From assembly GCF_000027225.1 (NCBI RefSeq), contig NC_013892.1:2542001-2606000 (forward strand): a stretch of DNA of 64,000 bases. The letters are read 5' to 3'. The position numbers and the translations under genes were made by a program. Positions 37,564 to 46,230 of the stretch are shown piece after piece. Numbering within the stretch: the first letter of the stretch is position 1; every line of letters begins with the position of its first letter. Source of the stretch: Xenorhabdus bovienii SS-2004 (lineage in GTDB: Bacteria; Pseudomonadota; Gammaproteobacteria; Enterobacterales; Enterobacteriaceae). Under the pieces are notes generated by a model. That model was given only the letters and a program-made list of their open reading frames with translations, searched no databases and was not told where the DNA came from.

Positions 37564-39179
37564 TTGAATTCAACCGTTGGCCTCAGGATCTGGCTGCACT
37601 CTATCGCCTGAAAGGGTACTGGATTGATCGTCCATTGAGCGAGATTCTTGATATTCACCGCGAGAACGATACCACAGCACTATTTTGCGGTGAGCAGAGC
37701 TGGAGCTATCGGGAGCTGAATGAGGCAGTAAACCGATTAGCCGCCTCTCTGCACCGACGCGGCGTGCGTCAGGGACAAACTGCACTGGTTCAGCTTGGCA
37801 ACGAGGCTGAGTTTTATATCGTCTTTTTTGCCTTACTGCGCCTAGGTGTCGCACCTGTCAACGCGCTTTATAGCCACCAAAGCAGCGAATTAACCGCGTA
37901 TGCACGCCAAATTATGCCAAGCATACTCATTGCCGATCGCCAACATCGCCAGTTTCATGATGATGTTCTTATTGATCTTCTAATAGATCAGTGTCCAGAA
38001 CTGAATATAGTGGTGCTTCACCATGCGAATTCAGATTCAGACCATTCGCTTGCACGCCTGATATCGGAAGAACCGGGAGACTTCACGCCAACACCAACGC
38101 CGGCAGATGAGGTCGCATTTTTCCAGCTTTCCGGCGGCAGCACTGGCACACCCAAGCTGATTCCACGTACCCACAACGACTACTATTACAGCATCCGCGC
38201 CAGTAATCCGATCTGCAACGTAAGCAGTAAGACCCGATATCTCTGTGCACTGCCGGCTGCACATAACTATCCTATGAGTTCACCGGGAGCTCTGGGCGTA
38301 TTCTATGCGGGTGGTCAGGTTGTCCTCGTTCCCGATCCTAGTCCAGATGGATGTTTTCCTGCTATCGCACATCATCAGATCAATCTTGTTGCCCTGGTGC
38401 CACCTGCTGTCAGCATCTGGCTGGAGTATGCCAATCTCATCGGTCACATCAACGAACTCTCCAGTCTGGAGGTGATGCTGGTCGGCGGTGCTCCTCTGGG
38501 AGAAGCACTGGCCAGACGCATCCCAAAAGAGCTAGGGTGCCAGCTCCAACAGGTATTTGGTATGGCGGAAGGTCTGGTGAACTACACCCGACTAGATGAT
38601 GACGACACACATACCTTCACAACTCAGGGTCGCCCCATCAGCGAAGATGATGAGGTGTGGGTAGCAAACCAAGAAGGTCTCCCAGTGCCGCTCGGAGAGC
38701 CAGGATTGTTAATGACCAGAGGTCCATACACTTTTCGGGGCTATTACCGCAGCCCAGAACATAACCAAACCGTGTTCGACAGCGATGGGTTTTATTGCTC
38801 TGGTGACGTCGTCATTCAGCTTCCCGGCGGATACCTCAAAGTCGTCGGACGTGAAAAAGATCAAATAAATCGTGGCGGCGAAAAAATTGCGGCTGAAGAG
38901 GTTGAACATCTTCTGCTGCGCCACCCAGCGGTGGTATACGCCGCATTGGTCGCTATTCCTGACTGTCTGATGGGTGAGAAAACTTGCGCATATGTGGTAA
39001 CACGCGAACACGAAGCTGTAAAGCCAGCCGTATTCCGTCGCTGGTTGCGCGAACAAGGTATAGCCGACTACAAAATTCCCGATCGTTTCGAAAATCTGCC
39101 TACACTACCGCTCACCCCGGTAGGAAAAATCAATAAACAGGCGTTGCGTACACTTGCCAGCGCCGCCTTAGAAAATTGA
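37560..39179 (+). CDS. entE: 2,3-dihydroxybenzoate-AMP ligase
   Basis: EntE adenylates 2,3-dihydroxybenzoate and loads it on the aryl carrier domain of EntB. It is a 539-residue ANL-superfamily enzyme: P-loop [20 protein letters not shown], the aromatic-pocket region [12 protein letters not shown], the [17 protein letters not shown] block, hinge [15 protein letters not shown] and C-terminal catalytic Lys in [12 protein letters not shown]. Coupled to entC by ATGA and 11 bases before entB. It looks intact. Confidence 0.95.
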   Translation: MIEFNRWPQDLAALYRLKGYWIDRPLSEILDIHRENDTTALFCGEQSWSYRELNEAVNRLAASLHRRGVRQGQTALVQLGNEAEFYIVFFALLRLGVAPVNALYSHQSSELTAYARQIMPSILIADRQHRQFHDDVLIDLLIDQCPELNIVVLHHANSDSDHSLARLISEEPGDFTPTPTPADEVAFFQLSGGSTGTPKLIPRTHNDYYYSIRASNPICNVSSKTRYLCALPAAHNYPMSSPGALGVFYAGGQVVLVPDPSPDGCFPAIAHHQINLVALVPPAVSIWLEYANLIGHINELSSLEVMLVGGAPLGEALARRIPKELGCQLQQVFGMAEGLVNYTRLDDDDTHTFTTQGRPISEDDEVWVANQEGLPVPLGEPGLLMTRGPYTFRGYYRSPEHNQTVFDSDGFYCSGDVVIQLPGGYLKVVGREKDQINRGGEKIAAEEVEHLLLRHPAVVYAALVAIPDCLMGEKTCAYVVTREHEAVKPAVFRRWLREQGIADYKIPDRFENLPTLPLTPVGKINKQALRTLASAALEN

Positions 39180-39190
39180 GGAAATACGCC

Positions 39191-40075
39191 ATGAGCATTC
39201 CTAAACTTCAGGACTATACCCTGCCCGATGAGGCCACCTTACCTGCAAATAAAGTGGAATGGACGTTAGAGCCGCAGCGTGCTGCTCTGCTGATTCACGA
39301 TATGCAGGAATATTTCCTCAACTTCTGGGGAAAAGAAAGCAAAATGGTTCAGCAAGTTATCGACAACATTGTTATTCTGCGCGCCCGTTGCCATGCACTT
39401 GGTATCCCAGTGTTTTATACAGCTCAGCCGACCCAACAGAGTGACGTCGAACGAGCGTTACTAAATGATATGTGGGGACCGGGGCTGAACAACTACCCAG
39501 AACAGCAAAAAATCGTGGCAGCACTGTCCCCCGAGCAACAGGATAATGTGCTGGTGAAGTGGCGCTACAGCGCATTTCAGCGCTCTGATTTGGAGACTCA
39601 GCTGAAAGAACACAAGCGTGATCAGCTGATGATCTGCGGCGTGTATGCCCATATCGGCTGCCTAACCACTGCCACTGACGCCTTTATGCGCGATATACAG
39701 GCTTTTATGATAAGCAATGCGCTGGCAGACTTCAGCCGAGAAGAGCATATGATGGCACTACGCTATACTGCAGGCTGTTCCGGTCAAGTGTTGAGTACCG
39801 ATATGGTGCTGTCGGCGCTCGATTCTTCCACAGCAGAAAGTCAATGGGATCGAGAACGGTTGCTTACCCTGTTACAGTCTACACTGGACGAAGATGTACA
39901 CGACATTGGTGATGATGAAAACTTGCTTGATTATGGCTTAGACTCGCTACGCATGATGTCTTTCGTCTCAAAACGCCGGCAGGAAGGGTACGATCTTGAT
40001 TTTACCTCGTTGATGAAACAACCCACATTGCGCAATTGGCTCACATTACTGAACGGCGATTTGGAGGCGAAATGA
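39191..40075 (+). CDS. entB: Isochorismatase / aryl carrier protein
   Basis: This is a bifunctional 294-residue protein from ATG 39191 (MSIPKLQDYTLPDEAT), chosen over an upstream ATG because GAGGAA sits seven bases before it. The N-terminal isochorismatase domain has the catalytic Asp in LLIHDMQEYF, Lys in VLVKWRYSAF and the GVYAHIGCLTTATDAF block. The C-terminal aryl carrier domain has the phosphopantetheine Ser in DYGLDSLRMM. It supplies 2,3-dihydro-2,3-dihydroxybenzoate and carries DHB for an NRPS that is not in this window. Overlaps entA by ATGA. Confidence 0.95.
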   Translation: MSIPKLQDYTLPDEATLPANKVEWTLEPQRAALLIHDMQEYFLNFWGKESKMVQQVIDNIVILRARCHALGIPVFYTAQPTQQSDVERALLNDMWGPGLNNYPEQQKIVAALSPEQQDNVLVKWRYSAFQRSDLETQLKEHKRDQLMICGVYAHIGCLTTATDAFMRDIQAFMISNALADFSREEHMMALRYTAGCSGQVLSTDMVLSALDSSTAESQWDRERLLTLLQSTLDEDVHDIGDDENLLDYGLDSLRMMSFVSKRRQEGYDLDFTSLMKQPTLRNWLTLLNGDLEAK

Positions 40076-40815
40076 ACAGCTTTAAGGGAAAAACCGTCTG
40101 GGTGACAGGAGCCGGGAGCGGTATCGGTTACCGCACAGCACTCCGCTTTCACGAGGCAGGCGCTAAGGTGTTTGGATTCGATCTGAAATTCCCTGATTCA
40201 ATGCCGTTTGAGACGCTGATTCTGGATGTCAGTGACGATTGTGCGGTACAAAAAATCTGCCCGCCACTGCTAAAGGAAAACGGGCTGGATATACTGGTAA
40301 ACGGTGCCGGAATTTTGCGCCTTGGTTCAGCAGAAACATTAAGTCGTGAAGACTGGGAAAGCTCAATCAACGTTAATGCGGGTGCAGCATTCAATCTGTT
40401 TAAGATATTAATTCCACATTTCCAGCGTCAGCGCAGCGGTAATATCGTTTCGATCGCCTCCAACGCCGCCCATGTACCACGCGTTAATATGGCCGTTTAC
40501 TGCGCTTCTAAAGCAGCAATGCGGAGCCTGTGCCTGAGTGTAGGGCTTGAACTGGCTCCTTTTGGGATACGATGTAACATTGTTTCGCCGGGTTCCACGT
40601 TAACCCCAATGCTGGAAGGAATGTTCGATGATGATATCGCGCACCAGCGTTTGATTCATGGCGTTACCGAACAATTTAAGCTGGGCATTCCACTCGGGAA
40701 AATCGCCCATCCCGACGAAATAGCCAGCGTCATTCTGTTTTTAGCCTCCGAACAAGCAAGTCACATGACGTTGCAGGATATTGTTATTGATGGCGGTGCC
40801 ACTCTCGGTGCCTGA
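40072..40815 (+). CDS. entA: 2,3-dihydro-2,3-dihydroxybenzoate dehydrogenase
   Basis: This is a short-chain dehydrogenase of 247 residues that oxidises the EntB product to 2,3-dihydroxybenzoate with NAD. Cofactor motif VTGAGSGIGYRTA, structural NGAGILR, catalytic Ser in SIASNAAH, and Tyr-Lys in YCASKAAM. The ATG overlaps the entB stop (ATGA). It is the last gene of the coupled entC-E-B-A unit. Confidence 0.95.
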   Translation: MNSFKGKTVWVTGAGSGIGYRTALRFHEAGAKVFGFDLKFPDSMPFETLILDVSDDCAVQKICPPLLKENGLDILVNGAGILRLGSAETLSREDWESSINVNAGAAFNLFKILIPHFQRQRSGNIVSIASNAAHVPRVNMAVYCASKAAMRSLCLSVGLELAPFGIRCNIVSPGSTLTPMLEGMFDDDIAHQRLIHGVTEQFKLGIPLGKIAHPDEIASVILFLASEQASHMTLQDIVIDGGATLGA

Positions 40816-40920
40816 TAACCCATATGTCTATCTCCAATGGATTTCGAAGACTATAATTCCAGATAATTGGTAAGCATTAAAAACTCAAACCAAAAACTCA
40901 CTAAAGGAAAGGTATATAAC

Positions 40921-41259
40921 ATGAGCCAGATGACTGCATTGAGAAAAGTAAAAAATTTAAAACAAGAATTTGATTTAATCAAAGAAGTATGGTCACCGAA
41001 GGTAATAACTCAAACAAACGAATATAAGATAATTATATTACTCGCAGACGGTGATTTTATATGGCACACCCATAAAGATGAAGACAAGGTATTCATGGTT
41101 ATTGAAGGTGAACTTCGCATCGATTTTAAAGATGATCATGTAATAATAAAGCAAGGTGAGTTTTTTGTGGTGCCGAAAGGAGAAGAAAGTAAGCCTTCGT
41201 CCAAAGAATTAACCAAGCTGCTATTAATAGAACCTATCGTGACAAATTCAGGCCAATAA
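40921..41259 (+). CDS. Small cupin-domain protein
   Basis: This encodes 112 residues from ATG 40921 behind AAAGGAAAGG. It is a single cupin barrel with motif 1 HTHKDEDKVFMVIEGELRI (two His and Glu as metal ligands) and motif 2 region GEFFVVPKGEESKP, where the usual His is replaced. The codon use is AT-rich compared with entE-B-A, suggesting a different origin. Role is unknown; with the ent genes upstream, a link to catechol chemistry is possible but only inferred. Confidence 0.75.
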   Translation: MSQMTALRKVKNLKQEFDLIKEVWSPKVITQTNEYKIIILLADGDFIWHTHKDEDKVFMVIEGELRIDFKDDHVIIKQGEFFVVPKGEESKPSSKELTKLLLIEPIVTNSGQ

Positions 41260-41424
41260 ATTATTAATCAAAATTGGCAGGTCGTGAATTCAGATAATAA
41301 GTCCCACACGTAATGAGATGGAGGCAGGAGGCGCGGCCGATTAGTCGCCCCTACGCCTCCCCCATCGTTAACGGGGTGCGCTAACCTTACTCAATTGACA
41401 GATCAGCGCGGTTAATGCTGATTT

Positions 41425-41510
41425 TTAGAAACTCACTTTCGCTCCAATACCCACTTCACGTGGCTCCAGCATATTTCCTGCAATCCCAGCCGTGCGATCA
41501 TGAGATTTAT
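41425..41510 (-). pseudogene. C-terminus of a TonB-dependent receptor, cut by IS6
   Basis: The minus strand reads KSHDRTAGIAGNMLEPREVG and ends GAKVSF, then a stop. The LEPRxVGIGAKVSF ending with terminal Phe is typical of the last barrel strand of siderophore receptors. The IS6 copy starting at 41511 removes the rest. A GC-rich stem-loop (GGAGGCG/CGCCTCC, about 41326-41360) lies downstream. Confidence 0.6.
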
Positions 41511-42319
41511 GGCAGTGTCGCGTTAACGGCGGCAAGTTAGCAAAAGTGGTGTTGCCGGTTATTTAGGCCGCCAGCAAATAGAATTGTTCCGCGGGTGATA
41601 ATCCATCACTTTGTGGATGTTGATATTGCCCTTTGCGTATCATGTGAATCAGTTCGATGCCGGCCAGGAGCGTCTGTGCCCGGCGAAACGATTTGAACCC
41701 CAGCATCTGTCGTATCCGACGTTTGATATTGCGGTGATCTTGCTCAACCAGATTATTCAGGTATTTATTTTGCCGGATTTCAATCCCCTGCTGAGGCGAT
41801 CCTTCCGCATTGAGGAGAGTGAGCGCGGCAGTATTGGCCCCACTTTTATCGATAGTCACAACGGCGGGTCTGCCGTGCAGGCGTATCGCTTTACGGAAAA
41901 AACGCTGGGCAGCCATTGCATCGCGGCGAGCGGTCAGCAGGAAGTCAACCGTCTGACCGTCGGTATCGACCGCCCGGTAAAGGTATTTCCACTGACCTTT
42001 CACTTTGATATACGTTTCATCCATTCGCCACCGGGAGCCAACGGGCTTTTTGCGAGGTCGGAAAGCCTTGCCGAGCAGGGGCACCAGACGTAACACCCAA
42101 CGATGTATTGTGGCATGGTCGACCTCAATGCCGCGCTCTGCCATCATCTCTTCGAGATTGCGCAGACTCAAGGCATAAGCGAGGTACCAACGGACACATT
42201 GGGCCATGATATCGACAGGATAATGGAGGCGTTTAAACGCGTTTCGGATCAGGGACATCACTCTGGACTCGCTCAAAAACAGGGGAGCTTACCTGATGAC
42301 CGCTTAATGCGACAGAACC
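41511..42319 (-). mobile_element. IS6-family (IS26-like) element, copy A
   Basis: This is an 809-base element between ggcagtgtcgcgttaa and ttaatgcgacagaacc. Copy B at 43452-44260 has the same length, encodes an identical transposase and lies in the opposite orientation. Its right end directly abuts a 200-base 3' fragment of a third copy (42320-42519), with no recognisable target duplication, a product expected of IS6-type replicative rearrangement. Confidence 0.9.
41563..42276 (-). CDS. IS6-family transposase, copy A
   Basis: This encodes 237 residues, close to the IS26 length. N-terminal helix-turn-helix region (AERGIEVDHATIHRWVLRLV), DDE domain with Asp in WRMDETYIKVKG, Asp in TIDKSGANT and Glu in NNLVEQDHRNIKRR. 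The true start is probably the internal MSLIRNAFKRLHYPVD. It is identical in protein sequence to copy B. Confidence 0.92.
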   Translation of the reverse strand: MSESRVMSLIRNAFKRLHYPVDIMAQCVRWYLAYALSLRNLEEMMAERGIEVDHATIHRWVLRLVPLLGKAFRPRKKPVGSRWRMDETYIKVKGQWKYLYRAVDTDGQTVDFLLTARRDAMAAQRFFRKAIRLHGRPAVVTIDKSGANTAALTLLNAEGSPQQGIEIRQNKYLNNLVEQDHRNIKRRIRQMLGFKSFRRAQTLLAGIELIHMIRKGQYQHPQSDGLSPAEQFYLLAA

Positions 42320-42519
42320 ACAGATGCTGGGGTTCAAATCGTTTCGCCGGGCACAGACGCTCCTGGCCGGCATCGAACTGATTCACATGATACGCAAAGG
42401 GCAATATCAACATCCACAAAGTGATGGATTATCACCCGCGGAACAATTCTATTTGCTGGCGGCCTAAATAACCGGCAACACCACTTTTGCTAACTTGCCG
42501 CCGTTAACGCGACACTGCC
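42320..42519 (+). pseudogene. IS6-family 3' fragment
   Basis: These 200 bases match 44061-44260 of copy B: codons for QMLGFKSFRRAQTLLAG to the stop, plus the 3' terminal repeat. The 5' three-quarters were replaced when copy A inserted or recombined here. Confidence 0.9.
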
Positions 42520-42543
42520 TTTTTCAATGCTATAATAGGCCAC
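42520..42543 (-). pseudogene. Possible integrase N-terminal stub
   Basis: On the minus strand AAGGAG is followed ten bases later by a GTG codon that opens MAYYSIEK, and the IS6 fragment cuts the frame off. Many tyrosine-recombinase integrases start with a very similar MAYYSIEK sequence. Eight codons are too few to prove it. Confidence 0.3.
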
Positions 42544-42758
42544 CTGTGATGTTCTCCTTGTTTAAATTTTTGCAAAGCAACGGGGTGCTATGAGGGGTGC
42601 TGATAATCCAAAAATAGCTTAAAACTTCTTTAAATGCACGAAAATCAGCAAAAACAACAATTCAGTAAATTCAGCATAATAGCAAGCTATAGCGGGAACT
42701 TAGCGTAATATTTGAATATTTTTTTTTATCTGCCGGCTATATACAGTAGGAGAAACGC

Positions 42759-43385
42759 ATGAAGATCGTTGAAGTTCAACACCCACTAGTTAAACATAAA
42801 CTCGGCCTGATGCGAGCTCATGATATAAGCACTAAGCGCTTTCGTGAACTGGCCTCAGAAGTGGGTAGCCTTCTGACATATGAAGCAACTGCTGATTTAG
42901 AAGTAGAAAAAGTGACCATTGAAGGATGGTGTGGTCCGGTAGAAATAGACCAGATTAAAGGGAAGAAAATTACTGTGGTTCCTATCCTGCGTGCCGGTTT
43001 GGGCATGATGGATGGTGTATTGGAAAATATTCCAAGTGCTCGGATCAGTGTTGTCGGTGTTTATCGTGACGAAGAAACGTTCGAACCTGTGCCTTATTTT
43101 CAGAAACTGGTTTCTGATATTAGTGAGCGCATGGCTTTGGTTGTTGATCCGATGCTGGCGACCGGCGGTTCTATGATTGCCACGATTGATCTGCTGAAAA
43201 AGGCAGGATGTCCTGTGATTAAGGTATTGGTTTTGGTTGCCGCACCAGAAGGGGTTGCCGCACTGGCGAAGGTTCATCCTGATGTCGAACTGTTTACTGC
43301 CTCGATTGACGAATGTCTGAATGAGCATGGATATATTGTTCCTGGTCTGGGAGATGCGGGCGATAAAATATTTGGTACTAAATAA
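42759..43385 (+). CDS. upp: Uracil phosphoribosyltransferase
   Basis: Upp salvages uracil to UMP using PRPP. It is 208 residues, the E. coli length. PRPP loop in [21 protein letters not shown]; uracil-binding C-terminus [23 protein letters not shown] precedes the ATG. In E. coli it is followed by uraA; here uraA is destroyed, so uptake and salvage are uncoupled. Confidence 0.97.
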   Translation: MKIVEVQHPLVKHKLGLMRAHDISTKRFRELASEVGSLLTYEATADLEVEKVTIEGWCGPVEIDQIKGKKITVVPILRAGLGMMDGVLENIPSARISVVGVYRDEETFEPVPYFQKLVSDISERMALVVDPMLATGGSMIATIDLLKKAGCPVIKVLVLVAAPEGVAALAKVHPDVELFTASIDECLNEHGYIVPGLGDAGDKIFGTK

Positions 43386-43390
43386 CATTT

Positions 43391-43417
43391 AGCCGGCTGA
43401 AAAGCCGGCTTTTTTTG
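43391..43417 (+). terminator. Terminator/attenuator after upp
   Basis: AGCCGGCT/AGCCGGCT stem (43391-43398 with 43403-43410) followed by seven T residues. It lies between upp and the former uraA start, whose ribosome site AGAGGA survives at about 43436-43441. Confidence 0.85.
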
Positions 43418-43451
43418 GTTTCTAGCAAAGTAACATAGAGGATATAAATAA

Positions 43452-44260
43452 GGTTCTGTCGCATTAAGCGGTCATCAGGTAAGCTCCCCTGTTTTTGAGC
43501 GAGTCCAGAGTGATGTCCCTGATCCGAAACGCGTTTAAACGCCTCCATTATCCTGTCGATATCATGGCCCAATGTGTCCGTTGGTACCTCGCTTATGCCT
43601 TGAGTCTGCGCAATCTCGAAGAGATGATGGCAGAGCGCGGCATTGAGGTCGACCATGCCACAATACATCGTTGGGTGTTACGTCTGGTGCCCCTGCTCGG
43701 CAAGGCTTTCCGACCTCGCAAAAAGCCCGTTGGCTCCCGGTGGCGAATGGATGAAACGTATATCAAAGTGAAAGGTCAGTGGAAATACCTTTACCGGGCG
43801 GTCGATACCGACGGTCAGACGGTTGACTTCCTGCTGACCGCTCGCCGCGATGCAATGGCTGCCCAGCGTTTTTTCCGTAAAGCGATACGCCTGCACGGCA
43901 GACCCGCCGTTGTGACTATCGATAAAAGTGGGGCCAATACTGCCGCGCTCACTCTCCTCAATGCGGAAGGATCGCCTCAGCAGGGGATTGAAATCCGGCA
44001 AAATAAATACCTGAATAATCTGGTTGAGCAAGATCACCGCAATATCAAACGTCGGATACGACAGATGCTGGGGTTCAAATCGTTTCGCCGGGCACAGACG
44101 CTCCTGGCCGGCATCGAACTGATTCACATGATACGCAAAGGGCAATATCAACATCCACAAAGTGATGGATTATCACCCGCGGAACAATTCTATTTGCTGG
44201 CGGCCTAAATAACCGGCAACACCACTTTTGCTAACTTGCCGCCGTTAACGCGACACTGCC
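43452..44260 (+). mobile_element. IS6-family (IS26-like) element, copy B, in uraA
   Basis: This is an 809-base element inserted just after the uraA ribosome site. The sequence to its right resumes inside uraA at about codon 48, so roughly 140 bases of uraA are missing and the flanks (ataaataa, aacattac) are not duplicates. This is the footprint of an IS6 adjacent deletion. Confidence 0.92.
43495..44208 (+). CDS. IS6-family transposase, copy B
   Basis: This encodes 237 residues, identical to copy A, with the DDE residues in MDETYIKVKG, TIDKSGAN and NNLVEQDH. Intact, so it should be active. Confidence 0.92.
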   Translation: MSESRVMSLIRNAFKRLHYPVDIMAQCVRWYLAYALSLRNLEEMMAERGIEVDHATIHRWVLRLVPLLGKAFRPRKKPVGSRWRMDETYIKVKGQWKYLYRAVDTDGQTVDFLLTARRDAMAAQRFFRKAIRLHGRPAVVTIDKSGANTAALTLLNAEGSPQQGIEIRQNKYLNNLVEQDHRNIKRRIRQMLGFKSFRRAQTLLAGIELIHMIRKGQYQHPQSDGLSPAEQFYLLAA

Positions 44261-44261
44261 A

Positions 44262-44793
44262 ACATTACTGTATCTGTTTATTTGTAAAGGGAAAATTCCG
44301 GCTTATTTAGGCTCAAGTTTTGCATTTATTTCGCCGGTACTTTTGTTGTTGCCTCTGGGATATGAGCTGGCTCTGGGTGGATTTATTGTTTGTGGACTGT
44401 TGTTTTGTCTGGTTTCGTTGATTGTCAAAATTGCAGGACGGGGTTGGATCAATGTGATTTTTCCGCCAGCGGCAATGGGAGCAATTGTTGCTGTCATTGG
44501 TCTGGAGCTGGCAGGGGTTGCAGCAGATATGGCTGGTTTGCGCGTAGCCATTGGAGCTGAAGTCAATACGGCTAACCTGACTATATCGATGGTAACATTA
44601 GCCGTGACAATTTTGGGTTCGGTGATGTTCCGTGGCTTTATGGCGATTATTCCAATCTTGATTGGTGTTTTAGCAGGCTATGCGCTGGCGTTTTTTATGG
44701 GAGCAGTGGATTTTACTCCTGTACTTGAGGCACCGTGGTTTGCATTACCGACATTCTATACACCGCGTTTTGAATGGTTTGCCATTATGACTA
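44262..44793 (+). pseudogene. uraA: uraA fragment 1 (uracil permease, 5' end deleted)
   Basis: The frame begins mid-gene with TLLYLFICKGKIPAYLGSSF and runs through FPPAAMGAIVAVIGLELAGV to YTPRFEWFAIMT, where IS630 interrupts. UraA is a proton-uracil symporter of the inner membrane with 14 segments; about 47 N-terminal residues, including the first segment, are missing. Confidence 0.95.
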
Positions 44794-45896
44794 TACGCAA
44801 TTAACTTGAAGATGCGGGTTTTAAAATCTGGAAGTTATCAGTCAACCGAGTGGTGAGTTCTTTCGCTTTTTCTGGCAATGTGACATGAAAAAAGTGGCGC
44901 AGCGTTTCACGGAATGTTTTGGTATCCGGAAAATAGACATTGTTTCGTACCTGCTCATTCACATACTTCCATAATCGCTCAATCGGGTTGAGATTAGGGC
45001 TGTAAGGCGGCAGGTAGTGCAACTCAATATTCAAAACCTCGGCAAAAAATTGGACGACTCCGGAACGGTGATAACCCGCACCATCCAGAATAATGTGGAT
45101 TTTTTGCGAAAGTGGATAGGTTTCCCGGATTGAGCCGAAAAAAAGGACGACATTTTTCGCGTTAATCGTCGGATATTCACGAACAATAGTCTCTTCAATC
45201 CGTTGTAAATTAAGGGCACCCATGATGTTGAGTCGAGTACGACTACCTGTGGTTTCAACCACTTTGACGTGCTTCCGCCCGCTCTTCATCCAGCCATAAC
45301 TTAATTTTGTGGACAGGGTCGGGTGAACCGCATCAATAAATAAAATAGGCGCATTCTGGCCACATTCTTCTTTCAGCGCGTTGTAGGTTTCAATAAACTG
45401 TTGCTGTTTATCCGCATCAAATTTATGCGGAGCACCCATTGGCTTCTTGTAGCTGAAACCTTGACGGTGAAGCCATTTCGTCATTCCTGCGACAGTGAAA
45501 GTCACCTGCCATCGTGCCCGAACATAGGCCACAATTTGTGCGGTAGTGTGCATCAAATTTGCCATCAGATACTCAACTAATTCTGTTGTTTGTTCGGCAG
45601 ACAAACGGCTTTCAGAGCCCCCATTTTCAGGGGCGAGTTTTTCCTCAGAGAAGTAATCTTTCAGATGGCGGCTCACCGTACTTTCATGGATCCGCAAAGC
45701 CTGAGCAATCATCTGGGCAGTCCAGCCTTCTGAGGCCAAAAGCACGGCCTTGATGCGGTCACGTACTCGTCCATCGCGAGTCGTATCATGCATCAATTCG
45801 AGGGCGTCTTTTTGGGCATCTGTTAGATTAATTTTCATGGGCGCAATCATGATCTGATACAAATGAAAAATCAAGCATCTTCAATGACGACGGGTA
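44794..45896 (-). mobile_element. IS630-family element, copy 2, in uraA
   Basis: This is a 1103-base element inserted at TA (44792-44793 duplicated at 45897-45898). Removing the element and one TA restores the uraA reading ATG ACT ATT TTG CCC GCA. Confidence 0.95.
44801..45838 (-). CDS. IS630-family transposase, copy 2
   Basis: This encodes 345 residues from MKINLTDAQKD, the same protein as at 8609-9646; the one base difference noticed is silent. DDE residues in FIDAVHP, ILDGAGYH and NLNPIERLWK. Confidence 0.92.
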   Translation of the reverse strand: MKINLTDAQKDALELMHDTTRDGRVRDRIKAVLLASEGWTAQMIAQALRIHESTVSRHLKDYFSEEKLAPENGGSESRLSAEQTTELVEYLMANLMHTTAQIVAYVRARWQVTFTVAGMTKWLHRQGFSYKKPMGAPHKFDADKQQQFIETYNALKEECGQNAPILFIDAVHPTLSTKLSYGWMKSGRKHVKVVETTGSRTRLNIMGALNLQRIEETIVREYPTINAKNVVLFFGSIRETYPLSQKIHIILDGAGYHRSGVVQFFAEVLNIELHYLPPYSPNLNPIERLWKYVNEQVRNNVYFPDTKTFRETLRHFFHVTLPEKAKELTTRLTDNFQILKPASSS

Positions 45897-45898
45897 TA

Positions 45899-46230
45899 TT
45901 TTGCCCGCAGCGCTGGTCGTGATTGCGGAACATGTTGGTCATCTGGTCGTCACGGCTAATATTGTGCAGAAGGATTTATTGAAAGACCCCGGTCTGCACC
46001 GTTCGATGTTTGCGAATGGTTTTTCAACTATGATTTCGGGTTTTTTTGGTTCGACTCCCAATACAACTTATGGTGAAAACATTGGTGTTATGGCGATTAC
46101 CCGAGTGTACAGTTCATGGGTGATTGGTGGAGCAGCGATACTGGCCATTCTGCTTTCTTGTGTTGGCAAACTGGCTGCGGCAATTCAGGTCATTCCTGTC
46201 CCGGTTATGGGCGGCGTTTCTTTGTTGCTA
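45899..46230 (+). pseudogene. uraA: uraA fragment 2 (middle)
   Basis: This encodes LPAALVVIAEHVGHLVVTAN, then FGSTPNTTYGENIGVMAITR and ends GGVSLLL at the next IS630 insertion. It includes the conserved Glu-His and Asn-Thr-Thr-Tyr-Gly-Glu-Asn uracil-site motifs. It is still in its native orientation. Confidence 0.95.

Noticed and set aside
41611..42093. 160-codon frame antisense to the IS6 transposase (and its twin at 43678-44160)
   Set aside because: Repeated only because the IS is repeated; the transposase frame has all catalytic motifs.
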